NCBI RefSeq assembly: GCF_001687325.1
Contig: NZ_LZRD01000030.1
Location: 25,477 to 89,476, forward strand
DNA from: Streptomyces sp. PTY087I2
GTDB taxonomy: Bacteria > Actinomycetota > Actinomycetes > Streptomycetales > Streptomycetaceae
Direction: 5' to 3'
DNA length: 64,000 nucleotides
Shown: piece by piece, positions 33,190-41,246 of the stretch
Position numbering within the stretch: the stretch's first letter is position 1
How the letters are laid out: the number at the start of each line of letters is the position of its first letter
Translations under genes and position numbers: made by a program
Notes under the pieces: model-generated
Databases searched by the model: none
What the model saw: the letters and a program-made list of their open reading frames with translations, nothing else
What the model was told of the DNA's origin: nothing

Positions 33190-34922
33190 TTGCCTGCCTC
33201 CTTGCCGCCGGCCAGAGCCTTGTCCGACTCGGAGTCATGGCCGAGCTGCTCCAGCGCGGTGATCTCCGGGTGGTGCAGGTCGAACGCCGGGGATTCGGAA
33301 CGGATCCGCGGCAGGGTGAGGAAGTTGTGCCGCGGCGGCGGGCAGGAGGTCGCCCACTCCAGCGAACGGCCGTACCCCCACGGGTCGTCGACCTCGATCT
33401 TCTTGCCGTACTTCGCGGTCTTCCAGACGTTGTAGAAGAACGGGAGCATCGACAGGCCGAGCAGGAACGAGGAGATCGTCGAGATCGTGTTCAGCGCGGT
33501 GAATCCGTCGGCGTCGAGGTAGTCCGCGTAACGCCGCGGCATGCCCTCGGCACCGAGCCAGTGCTGCACCAGGAACGTGCCGTGGAAGCCCACGAACAGC
33601 GTCCAGAACGTGATCTTGCCGAGCCGCTCGTCCAGCATCTTGCCGGTGAACTTCGGCCACCAGAAGTGGAATCCGGAGAACATCGCGAAGACCACGGTGC
33701 CGAAGATGACGTAGTGGAAGTGCGCGACGACGAAGTACGAGTCGGAGACGTGGAAGTCCATCGGGGGCGAGGCGAGGATGACGCCGGTCAGACCACCGAA
33801 GGTGAAGGTGATCAGGAAGCCGACGGCCCAGAGCATCGGTGTCTCGAAGGACAACGACCCCTTCCACATCGTGCCGATCCAGTTGAAGAACTTCACGCCT
33901 GTTGGTACGGCGATGAGGAACGTCATGAAGGAGAAGAACGGCAACAGGACGCCGCCGGTGACGTACATATGGTGCGCCCACACCGTCACGGAAAGGCCGG
34001 CGATGGCGATCGTCGCGGCGATCAGACCGATGTAGCCGAACATCGGCTTGCGGCTGAAGACCGGGATGACCTCGGAGATGATTCCGAAGAATGGCAACGC
34101 GATGATGTACACCTCTGGGTGGCCGAAGAACCAGAAGAGGTGTTGCCAGAGCAAGGCGCCGCCGTTGGCGGAGTCGAAGATATGCGCACCGAATTTACGG
34201 TCCGCCTCCAGCGCGAAGAGCGCGGCGGCGAGAACCGGGAAGGCCAGCAGGACCAGAACACCGGTCAGCAGGACGTTCCAGGTGAAGATCGGCATGCGGA
34301 ACATCGTCATGCCGGGGGCGCGCATGCAGATGATCGTGGTGATGAAGTTGACCGAACCGAGGATCGTGCCGAAGCCGGAGAAGGCCAGACCCATGATCCA
34401 CATGTCGGCGCCGACGCCCGGCGAACGGACCGCGTCCGAGAGCGGGGAGTAGGCGAACCAGCCGAAGTCGGCCGCACCCTGCGGGGTGAGGAACCCGGCC
34501 ACCGCGATGAGCGAGCCGAAGAGGTACAGCCAGTAGGCGAACATGTTCAGCCGCGGGAACGCCACATCGGGCGCGCCGATCTGAAGCGGCATGATCCAGT
34601 TGGCGAATCCGGCGAACAGCGGCGTCGCGAACATCAGCAGCATGATCGTGCCGTGCATCGTGAACGCCTGGTTGAACTGCTCGTTCGACATGATCTGCGT
34701 GCCCGGACGGGCCAGCTCGGCGCGCATGAAGAGCGCCATGAGTCCGCCGATGCAGAAGAACACGAACGAGGTGACCAGGTAGAGCGTACCGATCGTCTTG
34801 TGGTCGGTGGTGGTCAGCCACTTCACGACGATGTTTCCCGGCTGCTTGCGCCGCACGGGCAGTTCGTCCTCGTACGAGTCGTCTGCCGGAGCGGCACCCT
34901 GAGGTTCGTTGAGGATGCTCAC
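33186..34922 (-). CDS. ctaD: Cytochrome c oxidase subunit I
   Basis: A 578-residue heme-copper oxidase with about twelve transmembrane helices. CuB and heme ligands appear in HPEVYIIALP, WAHHMYVTGG and the HFHYVIFG segment; K-channel residues follow. This is the site of oxygen reduction and proton pumping in aa3 oxidase. ATG 34922 overlaps the ctaC stop and its own stop overlaps ctaF, so all three are translated together. The N-terminus carries an acidic cytoplasmic extension typical of Actinobacteria. Confidence 0.98.
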   Translation of the reverse strand: MSILNEPQGAAPADDSYEDELPVRRKQPGNIVVKWLTTTDHKTIGTLYLVTSFVFFCIGGLMALFMRAELARPGTQIMSNEQFNQAFTMHGTIMLLMFATPLFAGFANWIMPLQIGAPDVAFPRLNMFAYWLYLFGSLIAVAGFLTPQGAADFGWFAYSPLSDAVRSPGVGADMWIMGLAFSGFGTILGSVNFITTIICMRAPGMTMFRMPIFTWNVLLTGVLVLLAFPVLAAALFALEADRKFGAHIFDSANGGALLWQHLFWFFGHPEVYIIALPFFGIISEVIPVFSRKPMFGYIGLIAATIAIAGLSVTVWAHHMYVTGGVLLPFFSFMTFLIAVPTGVKFFNWIGTMWKGSLSFETPMLWAVGFLITFTFGGLTGVILASPPMDFHVSDSYFVVAHFHYVIFGTVVFAMFSGFHFWWPKFTGKMLDERLGKITFWTLFVGFHGTFLVQHWLGAEGMPRRYADYLDADGFTALNTISTISSFLLGLSMLPFFYNVWKTAKYGKKIEVDDPWGYGRSLEWATSCPPPRHNFLTLPRIRSESPAFDLHHPEITALEQLGHDSESDKALAGGKEAGK

Positions 34923-35887
34923 AGTTGGTTCTTCTCCGCATTCCTGGCCGGATCCGTCTGCGCGATGCCTGCCGGCACGTAGCCCGTCTGACCCTTCTCA
35001 GCGAGCTCCTTGAGGTGCTGCTGGTAACGCTCGGGGGAGACGACCTTGACGTTGAAGAGCATCCGGGAATGGTCGGCGCCACAGAGCTCGGCGCACTTGC
35101 CCATGAAGGTGCCCTCCCGGGTGGGAGTGACCTCGAACGCGTTGGTGTGGCCCGGAATGACGTCCTGCTTCATGAGGAACGGCACCACCCAGAAGGAGTG
35201 GATGACGTCACGCGAAGTGAGGATGAAACGGACCTTCTCACCCTTCGGCAGCCACAGGGTCGGACCCGGGTTGCCGTTCTGCGGGTTGCGGGTCCCGGGG
35301 ATGCCCACGTCGTAGACGCCGCCGGCGCCCTCGGGGAAGTCCTTGCGGAACCGGTCGGGGATGGCGTCGAGCTCCTTGGGGACCTCGGGGCCCGCCGCGG
35401 GCTGGCCATCCACCTTCTCGATGTAGTTGAAGCCCCAGCTCCACTGGAAGCCGACCACGTTGACGGTGTGGGCGGGCTTGTCGGAGAGCTCGAGGAGCTT
35501 CGACTCATCACGCGCGGTGAAGTAGAAGAGCACCGACACGATGATGAGGGGAACCACTGTGTACAACGCCTCGATGGGCATGTTGTACCTGGTCTGCGGA
35601 GGTACCTCCACCTTGGTCCGGCTACGCCGGTGGAAGAAGACGCTCCAGAGGATCAGCCCCCAGACAAGGACACCCGTGACGAGCGCTGCCGCCCACGAGC
35701 CTTGCCAGAGGGAGAGGATCCGAGGGGCCTCTTCCGTCACCGGGGTGGGCATACCGAGGCGGGGAAAATCCTCCCAGTTGTATGAACAACCGGAGGCCGT
35801 CGCCAGGACCAGGCCCGCAGTCAGCACCTGCGGCAGCTTCCGCCGCATCGGGCGCCGCGACGAGCGGTCGGAGCCGTTGGGACTCAC
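34919..35887 (-). CDS. ctaC: Cytochrome c oxidase subunit II
   Basis: A 322-residue lipoprotein subunit: signal segment ending at the lipobox LATASGC, two transmembrane helices (about 60-85, 105-130), and an outer CuA domain with CAELCGADHSRM and IHSFWVP. A long loop (about 165-220) before the CuA site is typical of actinobacterial CtaC, where it contacts QcrC. The GTG at 35887 is chosen for its GGAAGG six bases upstream; 35 further upstream codons are not supported. First gene of ctaCDF; promoter lies in the gap to the divergent desulfurase gene. Confidence 0.96.
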   Translation of the reverse strand: MSPNGSDRSSRRPMRRKLPQVLTAGLVLATASGCSYNWEDFPRLGMPTPVTEEAPRILSLWQGSWAAALVTGVLVWGLILWSVFFHRRSRTKVEVPPQTRYNMPIEALYTVVPLIIVSVLFYFTARDESKLLELSDKPAHTVNVVGFQWSWGFNYIEKVDGQPAAGPEVPKELDAIPDRFRKDFPEGAGGVYDVGIPGTRNPQNGNPGPTLWLPKGEKVRFILTSRDVIHSFWVVPFLMKQDVIPGHTNAFEVTPTREGTFMGKCAELCGADHSRMLFNVKVVSPERYQQHLKELAEKGQTGYVPAGIAQTDPARNAEKNQL

Positions 35888-35967
35888 GTAGCGCCTTCCC
35901 GAGAGTCTCGCCCGCACGGTCGGCGCGCCCGTATGTCTCTGGTCGGTCGCCGCCCTGACGCGGGCAG

Positions 35968-35996
35968 GGGTTTGGATGTTTATGCGGACCAAACCC
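35968..35996. promoter_or_regulatory. Inverted repeat in the ctaC/desulfurase divergent gap
   Basis: GGGTTTGG (35968-35975) and CCAAACCC (35989-35996) with a 13-base AT-rich centre (ATGTTTATGCGGA), in otherwise very GC-rich sequence, some 80-110 bases upstream of ctaC. Plausible operator or promoter core for ctaCDF; not proven. Confidence 0.4.
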
Positions 35997-36159
35997 TACT
36001 GGACGCTATTTGGGGTCGCGCGGGGAGGGTGCCCAACGCGCCGCCCGACACCCCCTTGGGGTGGAATGCGGGCCTCCGGGCCCCATCTGACGCCCACTCG
36101 CCCGCCCGGGAGGAGCGGCCCCCGGCGAGGCCGGGCCGGGTGCGGGCTAGCGTGGCGGG

Positions 36160-37542
36160 GTGCCCTACTTCGATGCCGCCTCCGCCGCCCCCCTGCACCC
36201 CGTCGCACGCCAGGCGCTGCTTGCCGCGCTCGACGAGGGCTGGGCCGATCCCGCCAGGCTGTACCGGGAGGGGCGGCGGGCCCGGCTGCTCCTGGACGCG
36301 GCCCGGGAAGCGGCCGCGGAGGCCGTCGGGTGCCGCCCCGACGAGCTGGTCTTCACCTCGTCCGGGACGACGGCGGTGCACGCGGGAATTGCCGGGGCTC
36401 TTTCGGGGCGTCGGCGTGTCGGCCGCCATCTGGCCCACTCGGCGGTCGAACACTCGTCGGTGCTCCATTCGGCGGCGGCCCACGAGGCGGCGGGCGGTTC
36501 GTGCACGGAGGTCCCGGTGGACCGGTTCGGGGCGGTGGACCCGGCGGTGTTCGGCGCGGCGCTGCGGGCGGACACCGCGCTGGCCTGTCTCCAGTCGGCC
36601 AACCACGAGGTGGGCACCGAGCAGCCGGTGGCCGAGGTCGCCGCGCTCTGCGCCGAAGCCGGGGTTCCGCTGCTGGTGGACGCGGCCCAGTCGCTCGGCT
36701 GGGGGCCGGTCCCGGCGGGCTGGTCGCTGCTGACGGCGAGCGCGCACAAGTGGGGCGGACCGGCCGGGGTGGGGCTGCTCGCGGTCCGCAAGGGAACCCG
36801 CTTCTCGCCCCAAGGCCCGGCCGGGGAGCGGGAGTCGGGGCGGGCGCCGGGGTTCGAGAACCTGCCGGCGATCGTGGCGGCGGCGGCCTCGCTGCGCGCG
36901 GTACGGGACGGGGCCGCGGCGGAGGCGGTGCGGCTGCGGGCCCTGGTGGACCGGATCCGGAGCGTGGTGGCCGAGCGGGTGCCCGATGTGGAGGTGGTGG
37001 GCGATCCGGTGCGGCGGCTGCCGCATCTGGTCACCTTCTCCTGTCTCTATGTCGACGGGGAGACCCTGCTGCACGAGCTGGACCGGAAGGAGTTCTCCGT
37101 ATCGTCCGGTTCGTCCTGTACGAGCAGCACGCTGACACCGAGCCATGTGCTCAAGGCGATGGGGGTGCTCTCGGAGGGGAACGTCCGGGTGTCGCTGCCG
37201 CTCGGTACGACGGAGGCGGACGTGGACCGTTTCCTGGAGGTGGTGCCGGGGGTGGTCGCGGAGGTACGGGAGCGGCTCGGGGCCCCGGTGTCCGCGCCCT
37301 CCTCCCCCGCGCCCGCCGCGTCGCTGGTGGTCGACGCGCTGGGCCGCCGCTGCCCGATCCCGGTGATCGAACTCGCAAAGGTGATCGGGGAGGTAGCGGT
37401 GGGCGCCACGGTGACGGTGCTCGCCGACGACGAGGCGGCGCGCCTGGACATCCCGGCCTGGTGCGAGATGCGCGGTCAGAAGTACGTGGGCGAGGAGCCG
37501 GCGGACCGGGGTTCGGCCTATGTGGTCCGCCGGCTCGGCTGA
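36160..37542 (+). CDS. Cysteine desulfurase-TusA fusion protein
   Basis: A 460-residue fusion. Residues 1-375 form a class V cysteine desulfurase with the PLP lysine K197 (ASAHKWGG), the substrate His in the AVEHSS loop and mobile-loop Cys320 (SSGSSCTSS). After an alanine/proline linker (376-387) comes a TusA domain with the persulfide cysteine C398 in RRCPIP. So one chain can take sulfur from cysteine and pass it on, as IscS and TusA do separately in E. coli for tRNA thiolation and cofactor synthesis. GTG start at 36160 has only a weak ribosome site. It is divergent from ctaC and 15 bases from the convergent adoK-like stop. Confidence 0.93.
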   Translation: MPYFDAASAAPLHPVARQALLAALDEGWADPARLYREGRRARLLLDAAREAAAEAVGCRPDELVFTSSGTTAVHAGIAGALSGRRRVGRHLAHSAVEHSSVLHSAAAHEAAGGSCTEVPVDRFGAVDPAVFGAALRADTALACLQSANHEVGTEQPVAEVAALCAEAGVPLLVDAAQSLGWGPVPAGWSLLTASAHKWGGPAGVGLLAVRKGTRFSPQGPAGERESGRAPGFENLPAIVAAAASLRAVRDGAAAEAVRLRALVDRIRSVVAERVPDVEVVGDPVRRLPHLVTFSCLYVDGETLLHELDRKEFSVSSGSSCTSSTLTPSHVLKAMGVLSEGNVRVSLPLGTTEADVDRFLEVVPGVVAEVRERLGAPVSAPSSPAPAASLVVDALGRRCPIPVIELAKVIGEVAVGATVTVLADDEAARLDIPAWCEMRGQKYVGEEPADRGSAYVVRRLG

Positions 37543-37557
37543 GTCAGAGGGTGCGGT

Positions 37558-38532
37558 TCACGCCAGGTGCTGCTGGACCTCGGCGGCGGCCTCGTGACCG
37601 TACGCCTTGGTGAAGCGGTCCATGAAGTGGGTGCGGCGCAGGGTGTACTCCTGGGTGCCGACCGTCTCGATGACCAGGGTGGCGAGCATGCAGCCGACCT
37701 GGGCGGCGCGCTCCAGGCCGACGCCCCAGGCGAGGCCGGAGAGGAAGCCGGCGCGGAAGGCGTCGCCGACGCCGGTGGGGTCGGCCTTGGTGTCCTCCTC
37801 GGGGCAGCCGACCTCGATGACCGGCTCGCCGGCCCGCTCGATCCGGACACCGCGGGCGCCGAGGGTGGTGACGCGGTGGCCGACCTTGGAGAGGATCTCC
37901 TCGTCGCTCCAGCCGGTCTTGGACTCGATGAGCCCCTTCTCGTACTCGTTGGAGAAGAGGTAGGTGGCGCCGTCGAGGAGGATGCGGATCTCCTCGCCGT
38001 CCATGCGCGCGATCTGCTGGGAGAAGTCGGCGGCGAACGGGATGTTCCGGGAGCGGCACTCCTCGGTGTGGCGGAGCATCGCCTCGGGGTCGTCGGCGCC
38101 GATGGAGACGAGGTCGAGGCCGCCGACGCGGTCGGCGACGCTCTTCAGCTCGATGAGGCGGGCCTCGCTCATCGCGCCGGTGTAGAAGGAGCCGATCTGA
38201 TTGTGGTCGGCGTCGGTGGTGCAGACGAAGCGGGCGGTGTGCAGGACCTCGGAGATACGGACCGAGCCGGTCTCGACGCCGTGCCGGTCGAGCCAGGCGC
38301 GGTACTCGTCGAAGTCGGCCCCGGCGGCGCCGACCAGGATCGGCTTCGTGCCGAGCAGGCCCATGCCGAAGCAGATGTTGGCGGCGACACCGCCGCGGCG
38401 GACGTCGAGGTTGTCGACCAGGAAGGAGAGGGAGACCGTGTGCAGCTGATCCGCGACCAGCTGGTCGGCGAAGCGGCCGGGGAAGGTCATGAGGTGGTCG
38501 GTGGCGATCGAGCCGGTGACTGCAATACGCAC
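37558..38532 (-). CDS. adoK: PfkB-family carbohydrate/adenosine kinase (AdoK-like)
   Basis: A 324-residue ribokinase-family enzyme. It opens with VTGSIATDHLMTFPGRFADQ and has the ribokinase glycine pair (RRGGVAANICFGMG), the catalytic DPTGVGDAFRAGF near residue 257 and an internal ADFSQQIAR. The first thirty residues closely resemble what I remember of M. tuberculosis AdoK (Rv2202c), an adenosine kinase, so I use that name, but adenosine activity is inferred. GTG start with AGGAG ten bases upstream. Single gene. Confidence 0.85.
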   Translation of the reverse strand: MRIAVTGSIATDHLMTFPGRFADQLVADQLHTVSLSFLVDNLDVRRGGVAANICFGMGLLGTKPILVGAAGADFDEYRAWLDRHGVETGSVRISEVLHTARFVCTTDADHNQIGSFYTGAMSEARLIELKSVADRVGGLDLVSIGADDPEAMLRHTEECRSRNIPFAADFSQQIARMDGEEIRILLDGATYLFSNEYEKGLIESKTGWSDEEILSKVGHRVTTLGARGVRIERAGEPVIEVGCPEEDTKADPTGVGDAFRAGFLSGLAWGVGLERAAQVGCMLATLVIETVGTQEYTLRRTHFMDRFTKAYGHEAAAEVQQHLA

Positions 38533-38688
38533 GGGGAGACTGCTCCTGCGGAAGGCGAAGGGCCGTGAGTGCGCCCTCCGGGACGACGTGACAGTTCACG
38601 CTACCGGGTGACCCGACCTCCAGGAAAAGGGAAAACTACCCGATAGTAGGGCTTTCTACCTGAGTGCGACCGTGGTTACGGTGCGGAT

Positions 38689-38886
38689 ATGTCGAAGCAC
38701 ACCGCATTGCCCGAGTCGGAATTGAGCCTGGCCGCACTGCGCGGTGACTGCGCGCGGATGGCTCCGCACTGGACGACGCCGGTGAAGAGCGCCCCGGTTC
38801 CGGTGAAGCCCGCCCTGATCAGCGGGGTGACAGTACCGCCCGCGTCGGCGCGGCTGATCGACGCGATGTCCGAGTACGGGGACTGA
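38689..38886 (+). CDS. Small conserved-type protein, 65 residues
   Basis: A 65-residue protein I cannot assign. The first part (SKHTALPESELSLAALRGDCARMAPHW) is an amphipathic helix-like stretch, the second is proline-rich, ending SARLIDAMSEYGD. It is in a 570-base gap between adoK and the next gene, and codon third positions are strongly G/C, which supports translation. No good Shine-Dalgarno is present; TACGGT lies about seven bases from the ATG and could be a leaderless -10. No homolog recognised. Confidence 0.5.
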   Translation: MSKHTALPESELSLAALRGDCARMAPHWTTPVKSAPVPVKPALISGVTVPPASARLIDAMSEYGD

Positions 38887-39103
38887 GGACCGGCGAGGAC
38901 CGGCAAGGTCCGGCGAGGGACCGGCCGGGCGGGATCGCCTTTCGGCCTTTCCGCGCCCGCCCCGGCGTGAATCGTGCGATGCCCGCGTCCGGGTCTTTCC
39001 CGGCCGGTGGAACCGTACGCTCCTCGGCTCCGTCCCACCGGTGTCCCCGTCCGGGGGCACGCGGTAGGCGCCGCGACGGCAACGCAGGCGAAGGAGCGAT
39101 CCG

Positions 39104-40543
39104 GTGAGCACCGAGCGACCCGACAACGACGTGACCGGCCCCCGGCGGCGGCGTCCGCCGCTCGCGGTGGCCTCGGTGGCCGCGGCCGTGCTGCTGGCCG
39201 GAGGCGGCGGGGCGTACTGGGCCTCGACCGCCTCGGGCGACGGCGGCGGGGCCGACAGCGGTACGGCGGCGAAGAAATCGGCCCCCCTGCTGGCCCTGGA
39301 CACCGCGGCGGACGGCCCGGGCTCCCCGTCCTCGGCCTCGGACTCCCCGCCCGCCGGTATCGCCCCCGGTGAACCGGACCCGGGCGGCCCGCCCGTGATC
39401 TACCGGGCCGCGGGCGAGCTGCCCGACGGTCCGGACGAGGCGGCCGTCCACCACGCGAAGGGCACGGTGGCATCCGCCGATGTCGCCCGGCTGGCGAAGG
39501 CGCTGGGCATCCCGGGCTCGCCGCGCACCGAGGGCACCTCGTGGGTGGTCGGCGACGACGACGGTCCCGGCGCGCTCCTGAAGGTGGCCAAGCAGGCCCC
39601 GGGCACCTGGACGTTCGCCCGCACCACCCCGTCCAAGCCCTGCGAGCCGGGCAAGATGTGCGCGAACGGCGCCACGGAGTCCGGCGGCGACCCGGTGAGC
39701 GAGAAGGCGGCGAAGGCGGCCGCGGCCCCGGTGCTCAAGGCGGCCGGCCAGGACGACGCGGCGCTGAACGCGGGCCAGCTGATGGGCGACGTCCGCGTGG
39801 TGAACGCCGATCCGAAGGTCGACGGGCTCCCGACGTACGGCTGGTCGACCGGGGTCCAGGTGGGCCCGGACGGCAAGGTGACCGGCGGCAGCGGACACCT
39901 GAAGGCGCTGGAGAAGGGCGCCACCTACCCGGCGGTCAGCGCGGACGAGGCGCTGAAGCAGCTCAACGAGGCGAGCCGGGGCAAGGGCGACGGCGGCCGG
40001 GACATCGGCGGCTGCGCCACTCCCGTACCGCTGGAGGGCGAGCCGAAGCCCCCCGCCGATCCGCAGTGCGTGCCGTCGAACGGCAAGCGGGCGCCGGTGA
40101 CGCAGACGGTCGAGGACGCGGTGTTCGGTCTCGCGCTGAACTACGTGGACGGCCGGCAGACGCTGGTGCCGTCCTGGCTCTTCACGGTCCGCCAGGCGCC
40201 GGGCGGCCCGGAGAACACGGTCACGCAGGTGGCGGTGGACCCGAAGTTCATCGAGAAGCCGGAGACGCCGACGCCCTCCGGGGACCGGAAGGTGACCTCG
40301 TACGGCGCGGACGGGCGGACGCTTGAGGTGACCTTCTGGGGCGGGGTGTGCAGTACGTACACGGCGAGCGCCGAGGAGAGCGCGGGCCAGGTGCGGATCA
40401 CGGTGACGGAGAAGCCGCAGGAGGGCAAGAAGGCCTGCATCATGATCGCCAAGGAGCTGACCCGGACGGTGACGCTGGAGAAGCCGCTGGGCGACCGCAC
40501 GGTGATCGACGCGGCCTCGGGCGGTGCGGTGCCGCGCGGCTGA
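39104..40543 (+). CDS. Single-pass membrane-anchored protein, function unknown
   Basis: A 479-residue protein: basic N-terminus, one transmembrane segment at 21-42, a disordered Gly/Ser/Pro linker to about 110 and a large extracytoplasmic part. Four cysteines (in KPCEPGKMCA, GGCATP and DPQCVP) could form disulfides, and a C-terminal repeat-like beta region has TFWGGVCSTYTASAEES. No catalytic motif. GTG start with AAGGAG seven bases upstream. Streptomyces-type conserved hypothetical. The next gene on the plus strand is nadA, 700 bases away, with erpA on the opposite strand between. Confidence 0.82.
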   Translation: MSTERPDNDVTGPRRRRPPLAVASVAAAVLLAGGGGAYWASTASGDGGGADSGTAAKKSAPLLALDTAADGPGSPSSASDSPPAGIAPGEPDPGGPPVIYRAAGELPDGPDEAAVHHAKGTVASADVARLAKALGIPGSPRTEGTSWVVGDDDGPGALLKVAKQAPGTWTFARTTPSKPCEPGKMCANGATESGGDPVSEKAAKAAAAPVLKAAGQDDAALNAGQLMGDVRVVNADPKVDGLPTYGWSTGVQVGPDGKVTGGSGHLKALEKGATYPAVSADEALKQLNEASRGKGDGGRDIGGCATPVPLEGEPKPPADPQCVPSNGKRAPVTQTVEDAVFGLALNYVDGRQTLVPSWLFTVRQAPGGPENTVTQVAVDPKFIEKPETPTPSGDRKVTSYGADGRTLEVTFWGGVCSTYTASAEESAGQVRITVTEKPQEGKKACIMIAKELTRTVTLEKPLGDRTVIDAASGGAVPRG

Positions 40544-40565
40544 CGCGGAGGCGCGCGTAGGGCAT

Positions 40566-40614
40566 GCGTACGGAGGCGGCCCCGGGAGTGATTCCCGGGG
40601 CCGCCTCCGTATGC
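40566..40614. terminator. Bidirectional terminator before erpA
   Basis: 19-bp perfect stem (40569-40587, 40593-40611) extendable to 22 with one G-T pair, five-base loop, between the convergent hypothetical gene and erpA. Confidence 0.9.
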
Positions 40615-40637
40615 CGCGTGCTTCCCGCTCGCGGCGC

Positions 40638-40994
40638 TTAGCTGAACGAGTCGCCGCAGGCGCAGGAGCCGGTGGCGTTCGGGTTGTCGATCGTGAAGCC
40701 CTGCTTCTCGATGGTGTCGACGAAGTCGATGGAGGCGCCGCCCAGGTACGGGGCGCTCATCCGGTCGGTGACGACCTTGACACCGTCGAAGTCCTTCACC
40801 ACGTCACCGTCGAGCGAGCGCTCGTCGAAGAAGAGCTGGTAGCGCAGGCCCGAGCAACCGCCGGGCTGAACGGCGACGCGCAGCGCCAGATCCTCGCGGC
40901 CTTCCTGCTCCAGCAGGGCCTTGACCTTGGCTGCGGCGGCGTCGGACAGGAGGATGCCGTCGCTCACGGTGGTGGTCTCGTCCGATACGGACAT
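40638..40994 (-). CDS. erpA: Iron-sulfur cluster insertion protein (A-type carrier)
   Basis: A 118-residue A-type Fe-S carrier. The three cluster cysteines are present: QPGGCSGLRY near 47 and GSCACGDSF at 110-118. It receives clusters from the scaffold and delivers them to target enzymes. The ATG at 40994 follows GGGAGA; 25 upstream codons in frame are not supported. It diverges from nadA, a 4Fe-4S enzyme, over 252 bases, and is 3 kb from the cysteine desulfurase-TusA fusion. Mycobacterial Rv2204c is the positional counterpart. Confidence 0.93.
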   Translation of the reverse strand: MSVSDETTTVSDGILLSDAAAAKVKALLEQEGREDLALRVAVQPGGCSGLRYQLFFDERSLDGDVVKDFDGVKVVTDRMSAPYLGGASIDFVDTIEKQGFTIDNPNATGSCACGDSFS

Positions 40995-41128
40995 CTGCTT
41001 CTCTCCCGGGTTGTACGGACTGCTTGCCGACGGTTCAACCGTCTCAGCCCCGGAATCATTCCGGGCCAAGCGCGTGTCTGTTCCTTTTCATGCTCGCACA
41101 CCCGCTCGCCCGGGGGATGCGTCACATC

Positions 41129-41183
41129 GACGCTATCGGCATCGTCAAAGTGACACGAAGCGGCTATCATAGATAGCGTCAAA
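41129..41183 (+). promoter_or_regulatory. Clustered GCTATC elements upstream of nadA
   Basis: GACGCTATC (41129-41137), GGCTATC (41162-41168, 31 bases on, three helix turns) and GATAGCGTC (41172-41180) share one core; the last two form the palindrome GCTATC-ATA-GATAGC, over a TATCAT that resembles a -10. The outer arms are exact inverse copies. CGTCAAA also occurs twice. This is a good candidate for a repressor site of NAD synthesis, identity unknown. Confidence 0.55.
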
Positions 41184-41246
41184 TAGACGAAAAGGCGCGT
41201 TCGCCGAAGCCGCAGAGCAGAACGCAGAGAAGAAAGGGTGCGTGAC

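Noticed and set aside
33237..34982. 581-residue plus-strand frame over ctaD
   Set aside because: Antisense to ctaD, which has clear oxidase motifs and coupled neighbours.
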